A DNA stretch of 64,000 bases, from the NCBI RefSeq assembly GCF_002218025.2, contig NZ_AP018681.1:62001-126000 (forward strand), written 5' to 3'. A program made the position numbers and the translations under genes. Numbering within the stretch: the stretch's first letter is position 1; every line of letters begins with the position of its first letter. Below are positions 54,685 through 63,303 of the stretch, one piece after another. The notes below the pieces were generated by a model that was not told where the DNA came from, ran no database searches, and saw only the letters and a list, made by a program, of their open reading frames with translations. Source of the DNA: Vibrio casei. GTDB lineage: Bacteria; Pseudomonadota; Gammaproteobacteria; Enterobacterales; Vibrionaceae.

Positions 54685-57600
54685 ATGTCTATTATACGGA
54701 AGCGAAACAAACGCCATTCAATCACAAAAGTCGTACTTGGATTGGTTTTTTTATTGGGGCTTAATACGCCAGTTAGAGCGGTACAAGGCCCAGGTTTAGG
54801 TAATCTTAACTACAGCAATGGAGAAGCTTACACTCAGGTATCTTATCCATTAGTGGATGATACTACTGGATTTTTACCACCCGATTATCCGGGCAGTAAG
54901 CATTATGGTGTGAATACCATGACCATGTTGAATGGTTATATGGTGGGTATTTTTGCACCAGACAGTGGCGGTGGGCCTGGTGGTTGGATTGCGCTCGATG
55001 CTTCAAATCCAACCAATTTATCGTTAGTAACAATGGTCTATGAGCCCGATACCAGCAATCAATATCGAACCGGTGATGGGTTGCGAACGGCTGAATTTCG
55101 AGAACCTCATTCTTTTGGTTTGAGTGAAGGTAATTTAGTTGCGATTCAAACCGGAAAAGGCATTGAAATTTGGGATTGGTCTAATGTAAGCAACCCTGTT
55201 AGGGTGTCAAAATTGCCAATATCAGGAGTGAACTTTGGCGATTATAATAATGTTTCTTGGCAATTGTTTTGGCAGGCACCTTATTTATATGTCGCACGCG
55301 GTAATGCCGGGTTAACCATTGTTGATACCACGAACATTAGTAATCCCTCGATAGTAAAAACCATACCCAATTCACAACTAGGTGGCTTTAATGTTGGCCC
55401 CGTGTTTGTCGTGGGGAATAAAATGTTTCTATCAAGCATGGAAACGACAGCAGGCTTTTCTATTTTAAATTTGGATGATCCTGTAAATCCGACCCTAGAA
55501 AAAAGTCTCAGTTCTTTACCTGAAAAATATTATGCTTCTTGCTGGGATGGGAAGTATGCTTTTTTTGGTGCTCGATCGACGGCAGAAAAACTCAGAATTT
55601 ATGACACATCGACTACCCCAATAACTTTAGTTCATGACCAATTATCAGGGTTTGAGAACCTGTATTGTAACCTACAAGATCATAAGCTTTTCTTAGGCAA
55701 TCAAAATGATATATCGGTGTTGGATATCTCTAACATGAGCAATATTCAACCTTTAGGAAGCGGTTCATTAAACGCTGCTGGTGGTGATACTGATCATGGG
55801 CAGGTATTTCCATTCGGTAATATGGTTTGGGTGGGGAATGATCATGGAACCGGCAGTGGGTTAATTGCTCATCAAGCTGGGCCAGATAATACCCCGCCAA
55901 TGATTGCCACATTGAGCCCAGAAATGGATTCTATCCTTCAACCACAATCATCTCGTATTGGGATTATTTTTTCAGACAGCATATTGATGGAGTCGGTTAA
56001 TAGCACGACCTTCACGGTGACGCCATTAGGAGGCGGCTCTACGATTGATGGTACTTACAGTGTCAATTTAGGGTTTGTTAACTTTACACCCAATATCCCG
56101 TTAGATGCCGATACGATTTATGTGGTTGATCTAGATGGTATTCAAGACTTTGCTGGTAATGCAATGCCTGCCACCAGTTACCGTTTTTCGACGGGGTCAG
56201 TCGTTGGTCATGATATTGCGCTTTCTAGTTCAACTCAGGTAACACTCGGTACCCCTATCACTTTTTCAGCTTCGGCTTCTCCTTTATTAGGGGGTAACTT
56301 AGAGTATTCTTGGGATTTTGGTGATGGCACTGCCCCCACCGCATTTTCGAGCAATGGTTCCGTTAGCCACACGTATAATACTCCGAATCACTGGAATGCG
56401 ATTGTGACGGTGAGAGAGTCTGGTACGTTGACGACCAGTAAAGCTCAACAACATACGGTTTATAATCCAGTGACAACAACCGGCCCAACGACAGCCAGCA
56501 CCATTGTGAAAGGCTCAACATTGGTGTATGCGGTTAATGAAGATAATGGCACGGTATCCGCTATTAGCCAGACAGCGCCGTTTGCAAAAGTGTGGGAAGC
56601 TCCTGTTGGTGAAAAGCCACGCACACTGGCTATTGCTCCCAATGGGGATATTTGGGTGGCCAATCAAGACAGCGATAACATTAAAGTATTGTCTTCAACC
56701 GGCAGTGTTATTCATACCATTGATTTGCCTCGTGCAAGTCAACCACACGGTGTGGTGTTTACGCCGGATGGTAGCGTTGCGTTAGTGTCACTGCAGGCTA
56801 CCGGTGAAGTGGTCAAAATTAATGTTTCGGATCGAAGTATTCTTGGGCAGGTCAGTGTAGGTCAAAGTGCTCGAGGCATCGCTGTTGATAGTAATTCTTC
56901 TACGGCTTTTGTGACCCGTTTTATTTCACCTCAATCTCACGCTGAAGTGGTTGCGATAGACATTGGTTCAATGTCGGTCGATTTAGTTATCCCATTACAA
57001 AAAGACACGACAACAATGGATGGTGAAGATCGTAGCCGTGGGTTGCCGAACTACCTTAACGCCGTCACTATTTCGCCTGATGGTCAATCGGCTTGGATAC
57101 CCTCCATCAAAGTTAATGTGGATCGTGGAGAATTTAATGATGGCGATCCAAATAAAGCATTAACCTTTGAAACAACACTTCGTGCGATTACTTCTCAAAT
57201 CAATCTCAATACATTGACAGAAGTGCCTGCTTTGCAATTGGATATTGATGATAGAGCGCAGCCAAAAGCCATCGTATTCAGTGAACTAGGGGATTATGTT
57301 TATATTGCATTAGAAGGACAAAATAGCATTGAAATACGGGATGCTTATACACGAGAACGGGCGAGTGAGATTGCCGATTCAGGTAAGGCGCCACGAGGCT
57401 TAATTAAAGTTGGTGATTTACTGTTTGTGCATAATTTCCTATCAAGAACCATTTCTGTGCATGACTTGTCTCCTTTTGAAAATCAAGGTGAAGCGATTGC
57501 TAAACTGGCAGATATTTCTCTCGTTTCAAATGAAAACTTGCACCCAAGAGTATTGGCTGGGAAGCAGATTTTCTACAATGCTAGCGATGCTAGAATGACC

Positions 57601-59226
57601 CGAGATGGCTATATTTCATGTGCTGGCTGTCATACTGATGGTGACAGTGATAACCGTGTGTGGGACTTTACGGATCGAGGGGAAGGGTTGCGTAATACCA
57701 TTTCTTTGCTTGGCCGAGTAGGGACAGGAAACGGTCGGGTGCATTGGACTGCTAATTTTGATGAAATTCATGATTTTGAAAATGACATTCGTTTCGAATT
57801 TGAAGGTGTTGGTTTCTTAGATGATGCTATCTTTGCGCTTACCGCCGATCCTCTTGGCGCGAATAAAGCTGGGTATAGTACCGATTTAGATAATCTTGCG
57901 CTTTACGTCAGTAGCCTCAACCAGTATCCGCGTAGTCCTTTTAGAGAGCAAACGGGTAATCTGACGGCATCGGCCACGGCGGGTAAACTCTTGTTTACTC
58001 AAAAAGGCTGTGATAGCTGTCATAGTGGTAATTTGTATACCGATAATCAACGTCATGATGTTGGGACAATTCAAGCTTCATCAGGACAAGGAAGTGGTGG
58101 CCCACTTGCTGATGTCGGTTTTGATACACCGACCTTGATTGGTGTGTGGTCAACACCGCCTTATTTTCACAACGGTCAAGCCGCAACCTTAAATGAAGTG
58201 CTTCAAATCGGCTCTCAGCACAGTGTGGCAGATTCCAGTGAACGAGCAGATCTAGTTGCATACTTAGAGCAAATTGAGTACGAAGGGCCAGAAATCGTCG
58301 TACCAGAACCACCTACTGAAGCTACAGTTGTTTATCTCAGCGATATGATAGAGCTTTCTTCATCTAATGGATGGGGGGATTTTGAAAAAGACGCCAGTAA
58401 TGGTGAATCTGCTTCAGGAGATGGTAATACGATTTCCATTGGGGGAACCCAATATCAAAAAGGGCTAGGTGTGCATGCAGAATCTGAAATAGTGTACGAT
58501 TTGAGTGACGGAGATTATGAGCAGTTCCGAGCATTTATCGGTATGGATGATGAAGTAGGAAACGCTGGATCTGTCGTATTTGAAGTATGGGTTGATGGTG
58601 TACTGAGTTATCAAAGTGGCACTCTGACAGGAGCTGATACCGCTCAATATGTGTCGATTAATCTCAACCCAAATAACTATGAATTGAAGTTGATAGTGAC
58701 TGGTGCCGGTAACGGTGTGGGGAGCGATCATGCGAGTTGGGGAGACGCAAAGCTTATTCAATCCACAGGGCAAAGTTTGTATCATTATTTAAGTGATATG
58801 ACGGCAACAGGAACCGTGCAAAATGGCTGGGGGCCAATGGAGCAAGACAGCAGTAATGGGGAAGAGGGAGCGAATGATGGCACTACAATTAGCATCGGCG
58901 GTTCTTTATATAATAAAGGCTTAGGTGTGCATGCCGAGTCATCGATTACCTATACGTTAATTGCTGGCGAATACGATCAATTTCAAGCAATTATCGGAGT
59001 TGATGATGAAGTCGGAAATAATGGCAGTGTTGTTTTTGAAGTTTGGTTGAATGGCAGCCGAACCTATCAGAGTGCCACAATAACGGGCAGCCAAGCCGGT
59101 ATGACGATTAACATTCCTATTGATTCTAATGTGACAGAATTAAAACTCGTAGTAGGAGCCGCCGGTGACGGAGATGGATACGATCATGCCAATTGGGCGG
59201 AGGCAAGGTTACGTTCCGCTAATTAA
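54685..59226 (+). CDS. Giant secreted diheme protein: LVIVD, Ig-like, PKD, beta-propeller, cytochrome c and NPCBM domains
   Basis: A 1513-residue exported protein with a signal peptide (about 1-32). Residues 60-400 have LVIVD-type propeller repeats (VADTTN-like IVDTTNISNPSIVKT). An Ig-like Big_5 region (about 408-502) is followed by a PKD domain (SWDFGDGTAPTAF and HTYNT, about 505-595). A YVTN-type propeller spans about 610-960. Two CxxCH heme sites (CAGCH 979-983, CDSCH 1109-1113) lie in a diheme peroxidase/MauG-like region with PPYFHNGQAATLNEVL. Two NPCBM modules end it (about 1214-1360, 1366-1513), each with KGLGVHAES. The catalytic role is unknown; the architecture suggests oxidation of carbohydrate at the cell surface. 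GGAGAG precedes the ATG. Confidence 0.85.
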   Translation: MSIIRKRNKRHSITKVVLGLVFLLGLNTPVRAVQGPGLGNLNYSNGEAYTQVSYPLVDDTTGFLPPDYPGSKHYGVNTMTMLNGYMVGIFAPDSGGGPGGWIALDASNPTNLSLVTMVYEPDTSNQYRTGDGLRTAEFREPHSFGLSEGNLVAIQTGKGIEIWDWSNVSNPVRVSKLPISGVNFGDYNNVSWQLFWQAPYLYVARGNAGLTIVDTTNISNPSIVKTIPNSQLGGFNVGPVFVVGNKMFLSSMETTAGFSILNLDDPVNPTLEKSLSSLPEKYYASCWDGKYAFFGARSTAEKLRIYDTSTTPITLVHDQLSGFENLYCNLQDHKLFLGNQNDISVLDISNMSNIQPLGSGSLNAAGGDTDHGQVFPFGNMVWVGNDHGTGSGLIAHQAGPDNTPPMIATLSPEMDSILQPQSSRIGIIFSDSILMESVNSTTFTVTPLGGGSTIDGTYSVNLGFVNFTPNIPLDADTIYVVDLDGIQDFAGNAMPATSYRFSTGSVVGHDIALSSSTQVTLGTPITFSASASPLLGGNLEYSWDFGDGTAPTAFSSNGSVSHTYNTPNHWNAIVTVRESGTLTTSKAQQHTVYNPVTTTGPTTASTIVKGSTLVYAVNEDNGTVSAISQTAPFAKVWEAPVGEKPRTLAIAPNGDIWVANQDSDNIKVLSSTGSVIHTIDLPRASQPHGVVFTPDGSVALVSLQATGEVVKINVSDRSILGQVSVGQSARGIAVDSNSSTAFVTRFISPQSHAEVVAIDIGSMSVDLVIPLQKDTTTMDGEDRSRGLPNYLNAVTISPDGQSAWIPSIKVNVDRGEFNDGDPNKALTFETTLRAITSQINLNTLTEVPALQLDIDDRAQPKAIVFSELGDYVYIALEGQNSIEIRDAYTRERASEIADSGKAPRGLIKVGDLLFVHNFLSRTISVHDLSPFENQGEAIAKLADISLVSNENLHPRVLAGKQIFYNASDARMTRDGYISCAGCHTDGDSDNRVWDFTDRGEGLRNTISLLGRVGTGNGRVHWTANFDEIHDFENDIRFEFEGVGFLDDAIFALTADPLGANKAGYSTDLDNLALYVSSLNQYPRSPFREQTGNLTASATAGKLLFTQKGCDSCHSGNLYTDNQRHDVGTIQASSGQGSGGPLADVGFDTPTLIGVWSTPPYFHNGQAATLNEVLQIGSQHSVADSSERADLVAYLEQIEYEGPEIVVPEPPTEATVVYLSDMIELSSSNGWGDFEKDASNGESASGDGNTISIGGTQYQKGLGVHAESEIVYDLSDGDYEQFRAFIGMDDEVGNAGSVVFEVWVDGVLSYQSGTLTGADTAQYVSINLNPNNYELKLIVTGAGNGVGSDHASWGDAKLIQSTGQSLYHYLSDMTATGTVQNGWGPMEQDSSNGEEGANDGTTISIGGSLYNKGLGVHAESSITYTLIAGEYDQFQAIIGVDDEVGNNGSVVFEVWLNGSRTYQSATITGSQAGMTINIPIDSNVTELKLVVGAAGDGDGYDHANWAEARLRSAN

Positions 59227-59255
59227 TTAGCGACTCATTCAGAGGTATTTATTTT

Positions 59256-59293
59256 TGCCCAAACCGATTGTTTTTGTTTGGGCATTTTTAATT
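59256..59293 (+). terminator. Intrinsic terminator of the giant secreted protein gene
   Basis: TGCCCAAAC (59256-59264) pairs perfectly with GTTTGGGCA (59276-59284), and TTTTTAATTT follows. Confidence 0.88.
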
Positions 59294-59347
59294 TGAAAAT
59301 GTGCCAAAGCCATTTAATGATCCAAAGTTTTGGTTAAGATTGAAGGG

Positions 59348-59442
59348 CGTCATTCCAGCCGAGCCAAGGCGAGAGCGGGAATCTTATACAGCGCGCTGAG
59401 AGTAGATACCGGATAACTCGTTCCTCGTTTCCGGCATGACGG
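59348..59442. repeat. MITE-like intergenic repeat with inverted ends
   Basis: An element of about 95 nt runs from CGTCATTCCAGCC to GGCATGACGG, so its ends are complementary (CGTCAT/ATGACG). Its right half (59404-59442) recurs on the opposite strand at 36281-36320. It lies between the terminator at 59256 and the minus-strand gene at 59545 and disrupts no gene. Confidence 0.65.
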
Positions 59443-59544
59443 TGGTTAGATGTTTCTTGTATCGGCAAGATACAGCTTAAACTTATTCTGCCCCATTCTT
59501 TACTAGGGATGCCAATTCACCGATTTCAACGTACTGAATAATTT

Positions 59545-59988
59545 TCAGCCTATTCGGGTAATAAAGGCTTGCTCGTCATCCACAAAAGCCACAAAACCGC
59601 CGTGATAGATAAATACCCGACCACGTCCCTCAACTAGGCAGGCAAGCTGTGGGTTAAAATCTTCTTCGTTATCCTGACGTTGAAAAGTGCCTGTATCGGT
59701 GATTATGCCGCTGAGTGTAGGTAAATATCCATAAGTGCGCTTGGCTTGATCAATTAGGCTCAATTCGCTAGCGGTAGAAAAGCATAAGGGGATCGCCCCT
59801 GCTTCTTCTATAAATAGAGTTTTCAGTTCTTCAAAAGCGGTAATCACCAGCCAGTCAATGCCGTTAACACGATGGATAAACATAGAGTTTCTCGATAATT
59901 CTGATGCGGAGATTCTATCATTGTCAGGGAAAAAGCGTAGTAGAAATTGAGTCATTAAAGACGGTAATGCTGTGCCATTTCCAGACAT
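59545..59988 (-). CDS. Unknown 147-residue protein
   Basis: I do not recognise the family. The protein has no signal peptide or membrane segment. It opens with a polar N-terminus and an amphipathic helix (SLMTQFLLRFFPDND). The rest alternates short strands (NGIDWLVITAFEELKTLFIE, GRVFIYHGGFVAFVDDEQAF). The start is uncertain; neither the ATG at 59988 nor the in-frame ATG at 59955 has a clear ribosome site. Clean coding character over its length supports a real gene. It lies at the border of the accessory region. Confidence 0.55.
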   Translation of the reverse strand: MSGNGTALPSLMTQFLLRFFPDNDRISASELSRNSMFIHRVNGIDWLVITAFEELKTLFIEEAGAIPLCFSTASELSLIDQAKRTYGYLPTLSGIITDTGTFQRQDNEEDFNPQLACLVEGRGRVFIYHGGFVAFVDDEQAFITRIG

Positions 59989-60478
59989 TGACTAGACCAA
60001 CTTGAAACAGGTTTTGCCCCAAAGTGAGTTACCAATACTCACACGACTCAATTTTTTAACTTAAAAATATGCATCAAGTCTAATGTTTGATGCACGGTTA
60101 ATTGAAATCGCTTAGTATTTTTAATTATAACGACATTGTCACGTAGACAATGTCCGTATAACAATTGTTATGTGTACACGAAATTAAATTCCTTTAAATA
60201 ACTGCGCGTACACTATTAACTATTTATGACAACTTAATGAAAAGCACTATTAAATACAGGCGGTGTACCACATGCTAAATTTGAAGAATCGTACTATTGT
60301 GAGTTAAAAACTGTCTAGTGAAGTCTGGGAAGTGCTGTTGTATTTTAAATGTTTTAAGGGAATGCCCTGTGCAGAGCCGCATGCAGGGAGTTTTTTAGGG
60401 GCTGTGAGGTTAGAGACTCTGGTTACCCGATTAAAGCATTTGGCAGGGATTTTCAGTGCTCTTTACCGGATGATGTAT
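59989..60478. other. Intergenic region bordering the TetR/MFS island
   Basis: No gene is recognised in these 490 nt. Features seen are a hairpin with a T6 tract at 60365-60396, GACATTGTC-ACGTA-GACAATGTC at 60131-60153 (a perfect 9-bp inverted repeat) and strong AT-richness in the first 300 nt. The last 130 nt are richer in G and look like the end of a structured element, but I cannot name it. Confidence 0.4.
60365..60396 (+). terminator. Hairpin with T-tract, no gene assigned
   Basis: CCCTG (60365-60369) pairs with CAGGG (60384-60388), extended by wobble pairs, and AGTTTTTT follows. No plus-strand gene ends just upstream, so it may belong to a small RNA or a decayed element. Confidence 0.4.
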
Positions 60479-61099
60479 CTATTTTGACTGACACAATTCA
60501 ATATCCCATAGTTTCATTAATTCTGTAATGGAATCGTTGAGATCCGAGGCATCCACTCCGTCCCTAGCTAAAATCGATACACCAAGAAGGAAACTATTAA
60601 AGGCAATTCCCATAGATCTAGCATTCGTTTTTTTGGACAGTTCACCCATAGTTATTGCGCGTTCGACGCATCGCACAAACCCTTGAAGCGTTCGTGATCG
60701 CGAGGCGGCAAGTGGTTCAGCAACGTGAGTAAACTCTGGCGAAGGTGCACTCATTGTCCCCAAAGACACCATACATCCCTTTGGATGCCCTGATTCACAC
60801 TGCATTTTTGTCGAGCGGCGGAGCGTAAGCTCAACAGCGTCTCTGGGTGAAATCTCGTCGTCCCATAGAGCGTCTGTTACGCATGCGTAAGTTTCCAAGT
60901 AGCACTGTACAGCTTCATTGAATAATTTCTCCTTTGAACCGAATGCAGCGTAAAAGCTTGGTGTAGAAATCCCTCCACCAATATTAGCTTTCAGTTGGCT
61001 TAGAGAAGTCGTTTCGTAGCCATGCTCCCAGAAAATATACATAGCTTGCACAACCGCTTTCTGGCGATCAAACGTTCTAGGTCTGCCCATTTTTGCCAT
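60479..61099 (-). CDS. TetR-family transcriptional repressor
   Basis: A 206-residue TetR regulator. The N-terminal helix-turn-helix domain contains GRPRTFDRQKAVVQAMYIFW and GGGISTPSFYAAFGSKEKLF, and the C-terminal ligand domain is of the TetR_C_16/YxaF-like type with CMVSLGTMSAPSPEF. ATG 61099 is chosen because GGAGA lies 5 nt upstream; the ATG at 61111 precedes that site. It is divergent from an MFS exporter with palindromes between, the usual layout of a drug-efflux repressor and its target. Confidence 0.9.
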   Translation of the reverse strand: MAKMGRPRTFDRQKAVVQAMYIFWEHGYETTSLSQLKANIGGGISTPSFYAAFGSKEKLFNEAVQCYLETYACVTDALWDDEISPRDAVELTLRRSTKMQCESGHPKGCMVSLGTMSAPSPEFTHVAEPLAASRSRTLQGFVRCVERAITMGELSKKTNARSMGIAFNSFLLGVSILARDGVDASDLNDSITELMKLWDIELCQSK

Positions 61100-61134
61100 T
61101 TTTGTCTCCATTTCATCTATGACTTATATACTAC

Positions 61135-61193
61135 TCGATACATAAATCATTGACAAGACTTGGTAGCTTGCTATACATTTGTATCGATCGATA
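61135..61193. promoter_or_regulatory. Candidate TetR operators
   Basis: TCGATACA (61135-61142) recurs inverted as TGTATCGA (61180-61187). ATACA-TT-TGTAT (61173-61184) and the 12-bp palindrome TATCGATCGATA (61182-61193) overlap the right copy. All lie between the divergent repressor and transporter genes. Confidence 0.6.
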
Positions 61194-61258
61194 TATAACC
61201 ATACAGGCACATAAGTGCCAACGTGTAACCCACCAATTTTTTAAAGGATAACTTTTTT

Positions 61259-62473
61259 GTGAATAACTCTCTCAATAAAGCAAATGAAGATCCGGATCGC
61301 TTACCTATGTCGGCACTGCTCGCATTGGCCATGACCGGATTCATTTGTATTGTCACAGAGACATTGCCTGCGGGGCTGCTGTCTCAGATCAGTGCAGGTC
61401 TGGAAATCAGCCAGGCTATAGCAGGTCAAATGGTAACGGCATATGCTTTGGGATCCTTGCTTGCGGCCATTCCCTTGACAATTGCGACACGTGGCTGGAA
61501 GCGACGTAACGTTCTGCTGCTGACCATCTTCGGTTTCTTCATTTTCAACTCGGTTACCGCTTTATCAAGCAACTATGTTCTAACATTGGTTGCTCGTTTC
61601 TTCGCGGGTGTTGCAGCTGGACTTGCTTGGAGTCTATTAGCTAGTTATGCGCGCCGGATGGTCCAGCCCCATCAGCAAGGCCGTGCAATGGCTGTCGCTA
61701 TGGTCGGTATCCCTCTAGCTTTGTCTTTGGGTGTACCTCTTGGCACATTTATGGGATCGACTATCGGTTGGCAAACTGCATTTGGCGTCATGTCAGGTTT
61801 GGCACTTGTCTTGATCGTCTGGGTGATAGCGAAAGTTCCTGACTATCCTGGGCAGTCCGCTCACGAGCGCTTACCGTTGAAGAAAGTATTCATGAGTCCC
61901 GGGGTACGACCAGTACTTTGCGTGGTTATCACATGGATGTTAGCCCACAATATTCTTTATACCTATATTGCACCGTTTGTGGAGCAAGCAGGGCTTGGGA
62001 AACGAATTGATTTGGTTCTACTTACCTTTGGTCTTGCGGCCCTTGTCGGTATTTGGTTTGCAGGCATGCTGGTGGACCGATATTTACGGATTGCAATTCT
62101 AACAAGTCTCTTAGCATTCGCTTTAATTGCTTTGCTATTTGGATTTGGTGCTCAATCTCCAGAAATTATCTATATCGGTGTCGTAGTGTGGGGCATCACT
62201 TTTGGAGGCGCATCCACCTTTTTGCAAACCGCATTGGCCGATGCTGCAGGTAGTGGTGCTGATGTGGCGCTTTCTATGAATGTTGTTGCATGGAATTTAG
62301 CTATTGCCGGCGGAGGAATCGTTGGCGGGATACTGCTTGATTCAGTAGGTGTTAGCTCTTTCCCTTGGTCTCTGCTGGCCTTACTTTCAGTCGCATTTTT
62401 AATAGCTTGGTCATATCATTCGCACGCCTTTAAATCTGGGGCGCGTATCAGTGAAAGTTCTGTCGCTCAATAA
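61259..62473 (+). CDS. MFS efflux transporter (DHA1, AraJ/YdhP-like)
   Basis: A 404-residue 12-helix transporter. Signatures are FICIVTETLPAGLLSQISAG in helix 1, ATRGWKRRNVLLLTIFGFF as motif A, and ASYARRMVQPHQQGRAMAVA followed by GVPLGTFMGSTIGWQTAFGV as motif C. Relatives export sugars, drugs or purine analogues. The start is a GTG at 61259 with AAGGA about 11 nt upstream; no ATG in frame fits the N-terminus better. It is probably repressed by the divergent TetR protein. An IS3-family remnant begins 17 nt after its stop. Confidence 0.88.
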   Translation: MNNSLNKANEDPDRLPMSALLALAMTGFICIVTETLPAGLLSQISAGLEISQAIAGQMVTAYALGSLLAAIPLTIATRGWKRRNVLLLTIFGFFIFNSVTALSSNYVLTLVARFFAGVAAGLAWSLLASYARRMVQPHQQGRAMAVAMVGIPLALSLGVPLGTFMGSTIGWQTAFGVMSGLALVLIVWVIAKVPDYPGQSAHERLPLKKVFMSPGVRPVLCVVITWMLAHNILYTYIAPFVEQAGLGKRIDLVLLTFGLAALVGIWFAGMLVDRYLRIAILTSLLAFALIALLFGFGAQSPEIIYIGVVVWGITFGGASTFLQTALADAAGSGADVALSMNVVAWNLAIAGGGIVGGILLDSVGVSSFPWSLLALLSVAFLIAWSYHSHAFKSGARISESSVAQ

Positions 62474-62489
62474 TCATCAACTGCTTTAT

Positions 62490-62706
62490 TAAAGTTACAG
62501 ACTAAATACGCCAATGAGTATGGAAGAGAAGCACGGTTACCACTTTGACAGTGCAGAGCAGCTTATGGCCTGCATTGATGAGTATATTGCTTATTACAAC
62601 AACGATCGAATTAAGGTTAAATTAAAAGGCCTGACTCCGGTAGAATACCGAAATCAGGCCTTAGAAGCCGCATAGCAGAAATGTCCAACTTTAAAGGGGC
62701 AATTCA
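62490..62706 (+). mobile_element. IS3-family insertion sequence remnant (transposase OrfB tail and right end)
   Basis: The ORF at 62514-62675 encodes 53 residues ending [20 protein letters not shown] and YRNQALEAA, the C-terminus of IS3-family OrfB (IS150 group). The rest of the transposase, including the DDE residues, is missing. TGTCCAACTTTAAAGGGGCAATTCA (last 25 nt, ending at 62706; key part GGGGCAATTCA) looks like the right inverted repeat. A hairpin (AAGGCCTGA 62626-62634 with TCAGGCCTT 62654-62662) lies in the coding part. The fragment abuts the MFS gene and marks a rearrangement. Confidence 0.85.
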
Positions 62707-63056
62707 GTTATCCTTGGTCACAAGAGAATGAAAGGCAATGATGCCAATTTTAAAGTCGGCAAAAGATTATTTAAAACACTATGCCACGTAAAACACATAA
62801 CAATCCGCTCAAATTCGTTCCGGCCACAAAAAGCGTGGCCTCCACCAGACTCGCTGACGCTCGCAGTTTAGCGGGGCGTTGAGGTTGTAGGATTTCCCGA
62901 TTTTCAGCGGATTTTCCATGTTTTTATCGTCATTTATCCTGCTGAGAATGGCTTAAATGCTGCGCGATGATAGTGGCCTTTATCATGGCAAGGAAAGAGA
63001 TAGCGACAAAATGAGAGTTAAGCGGGTTTTTCCTTTGATTTTAGAGGTTTTACCTT
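62707..63056. other. Spacer between transposase remnants, with an attC-like site
   Basis: No intact gene is seen. A 17-codon frame (MMPILKSAKDYLKHYAT) ends at 62790 and may be the tail of a lost cassette gene. The attC-like site at 62798-62881 is described separately. The remaining 175 nt up to the IS1182-type remnant probably include the end of that element. Confidence 0.45.
62798..62881 (+). repeat. attC-like integron recombination site
   Basis: TAACAATCCGCTCAA at the left and AGCGGGGCGTTG at the right are imperfect inverted complements (AAC.. CCGCT pairs with AGCGG..GTT), as in attC sites. The left part resembles the start of aadA-type attC (TAACAATTCATTCAAG). A GGCCAC/GTGGCC hairpin (62822-62840) lies between. 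The 84-nt length fits. The right core reads GTTGAGG, one base off GTTRRRY. Confidence 0.6.
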
Positions 63057-63250
63057 CTATTTAATGTGATTTCGTAGTTTTTCTATATTGTGAAGCATGC
63101 TGAACATCGCCCATTGGGCGTTTACTTTCTCTCTACCTCTCAGCGTAAATCGGTTCATTTTTTTGTTGACGGTGATGTTGCCAAACACAGGCTCAATACA
63201 CCCAAGTCGCTTGCTGTATTGCCGGTAAGCGTCCGGCCAACCACACCTAG
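63057..63250 (-). pseudogene. IS1182-type transposase remnant (C-terminal part)
   Basis: The minus strand encodes RQYSKRLGCIEPVFGNITVN, KKMNRFTLRGREKVNAQWAM and FSMLHNIEKLRNHIK before a stop. These match the C-terminal VEPVFG...FTLRGR..V..QW...HNIEKL pattern of IS1182-family DDE transposases. No start or catalytic core is present, so it is a decayed fragment. The frame continues to 63356, but the part beyond about 63250 does not look like transposase. Confidence 0.8.
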
Positions 63251-63303
63251 CAACAACACTTTTTGTATTTGAAAATACCTTCAGCTTTTTATTGAAGGTT
63301 ATT

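Noticed and set aside
60361..60440. Resemblance of the TTACCCGATT end and the GAGCCGCATGC stretch to the 3' end of a group II intron
   Set aside because: No domain V hairpin with the complementary GTACGGTTC-like arm is present and no reverse transcriptase is in the window. The likeness rests on memory of short motifs only.
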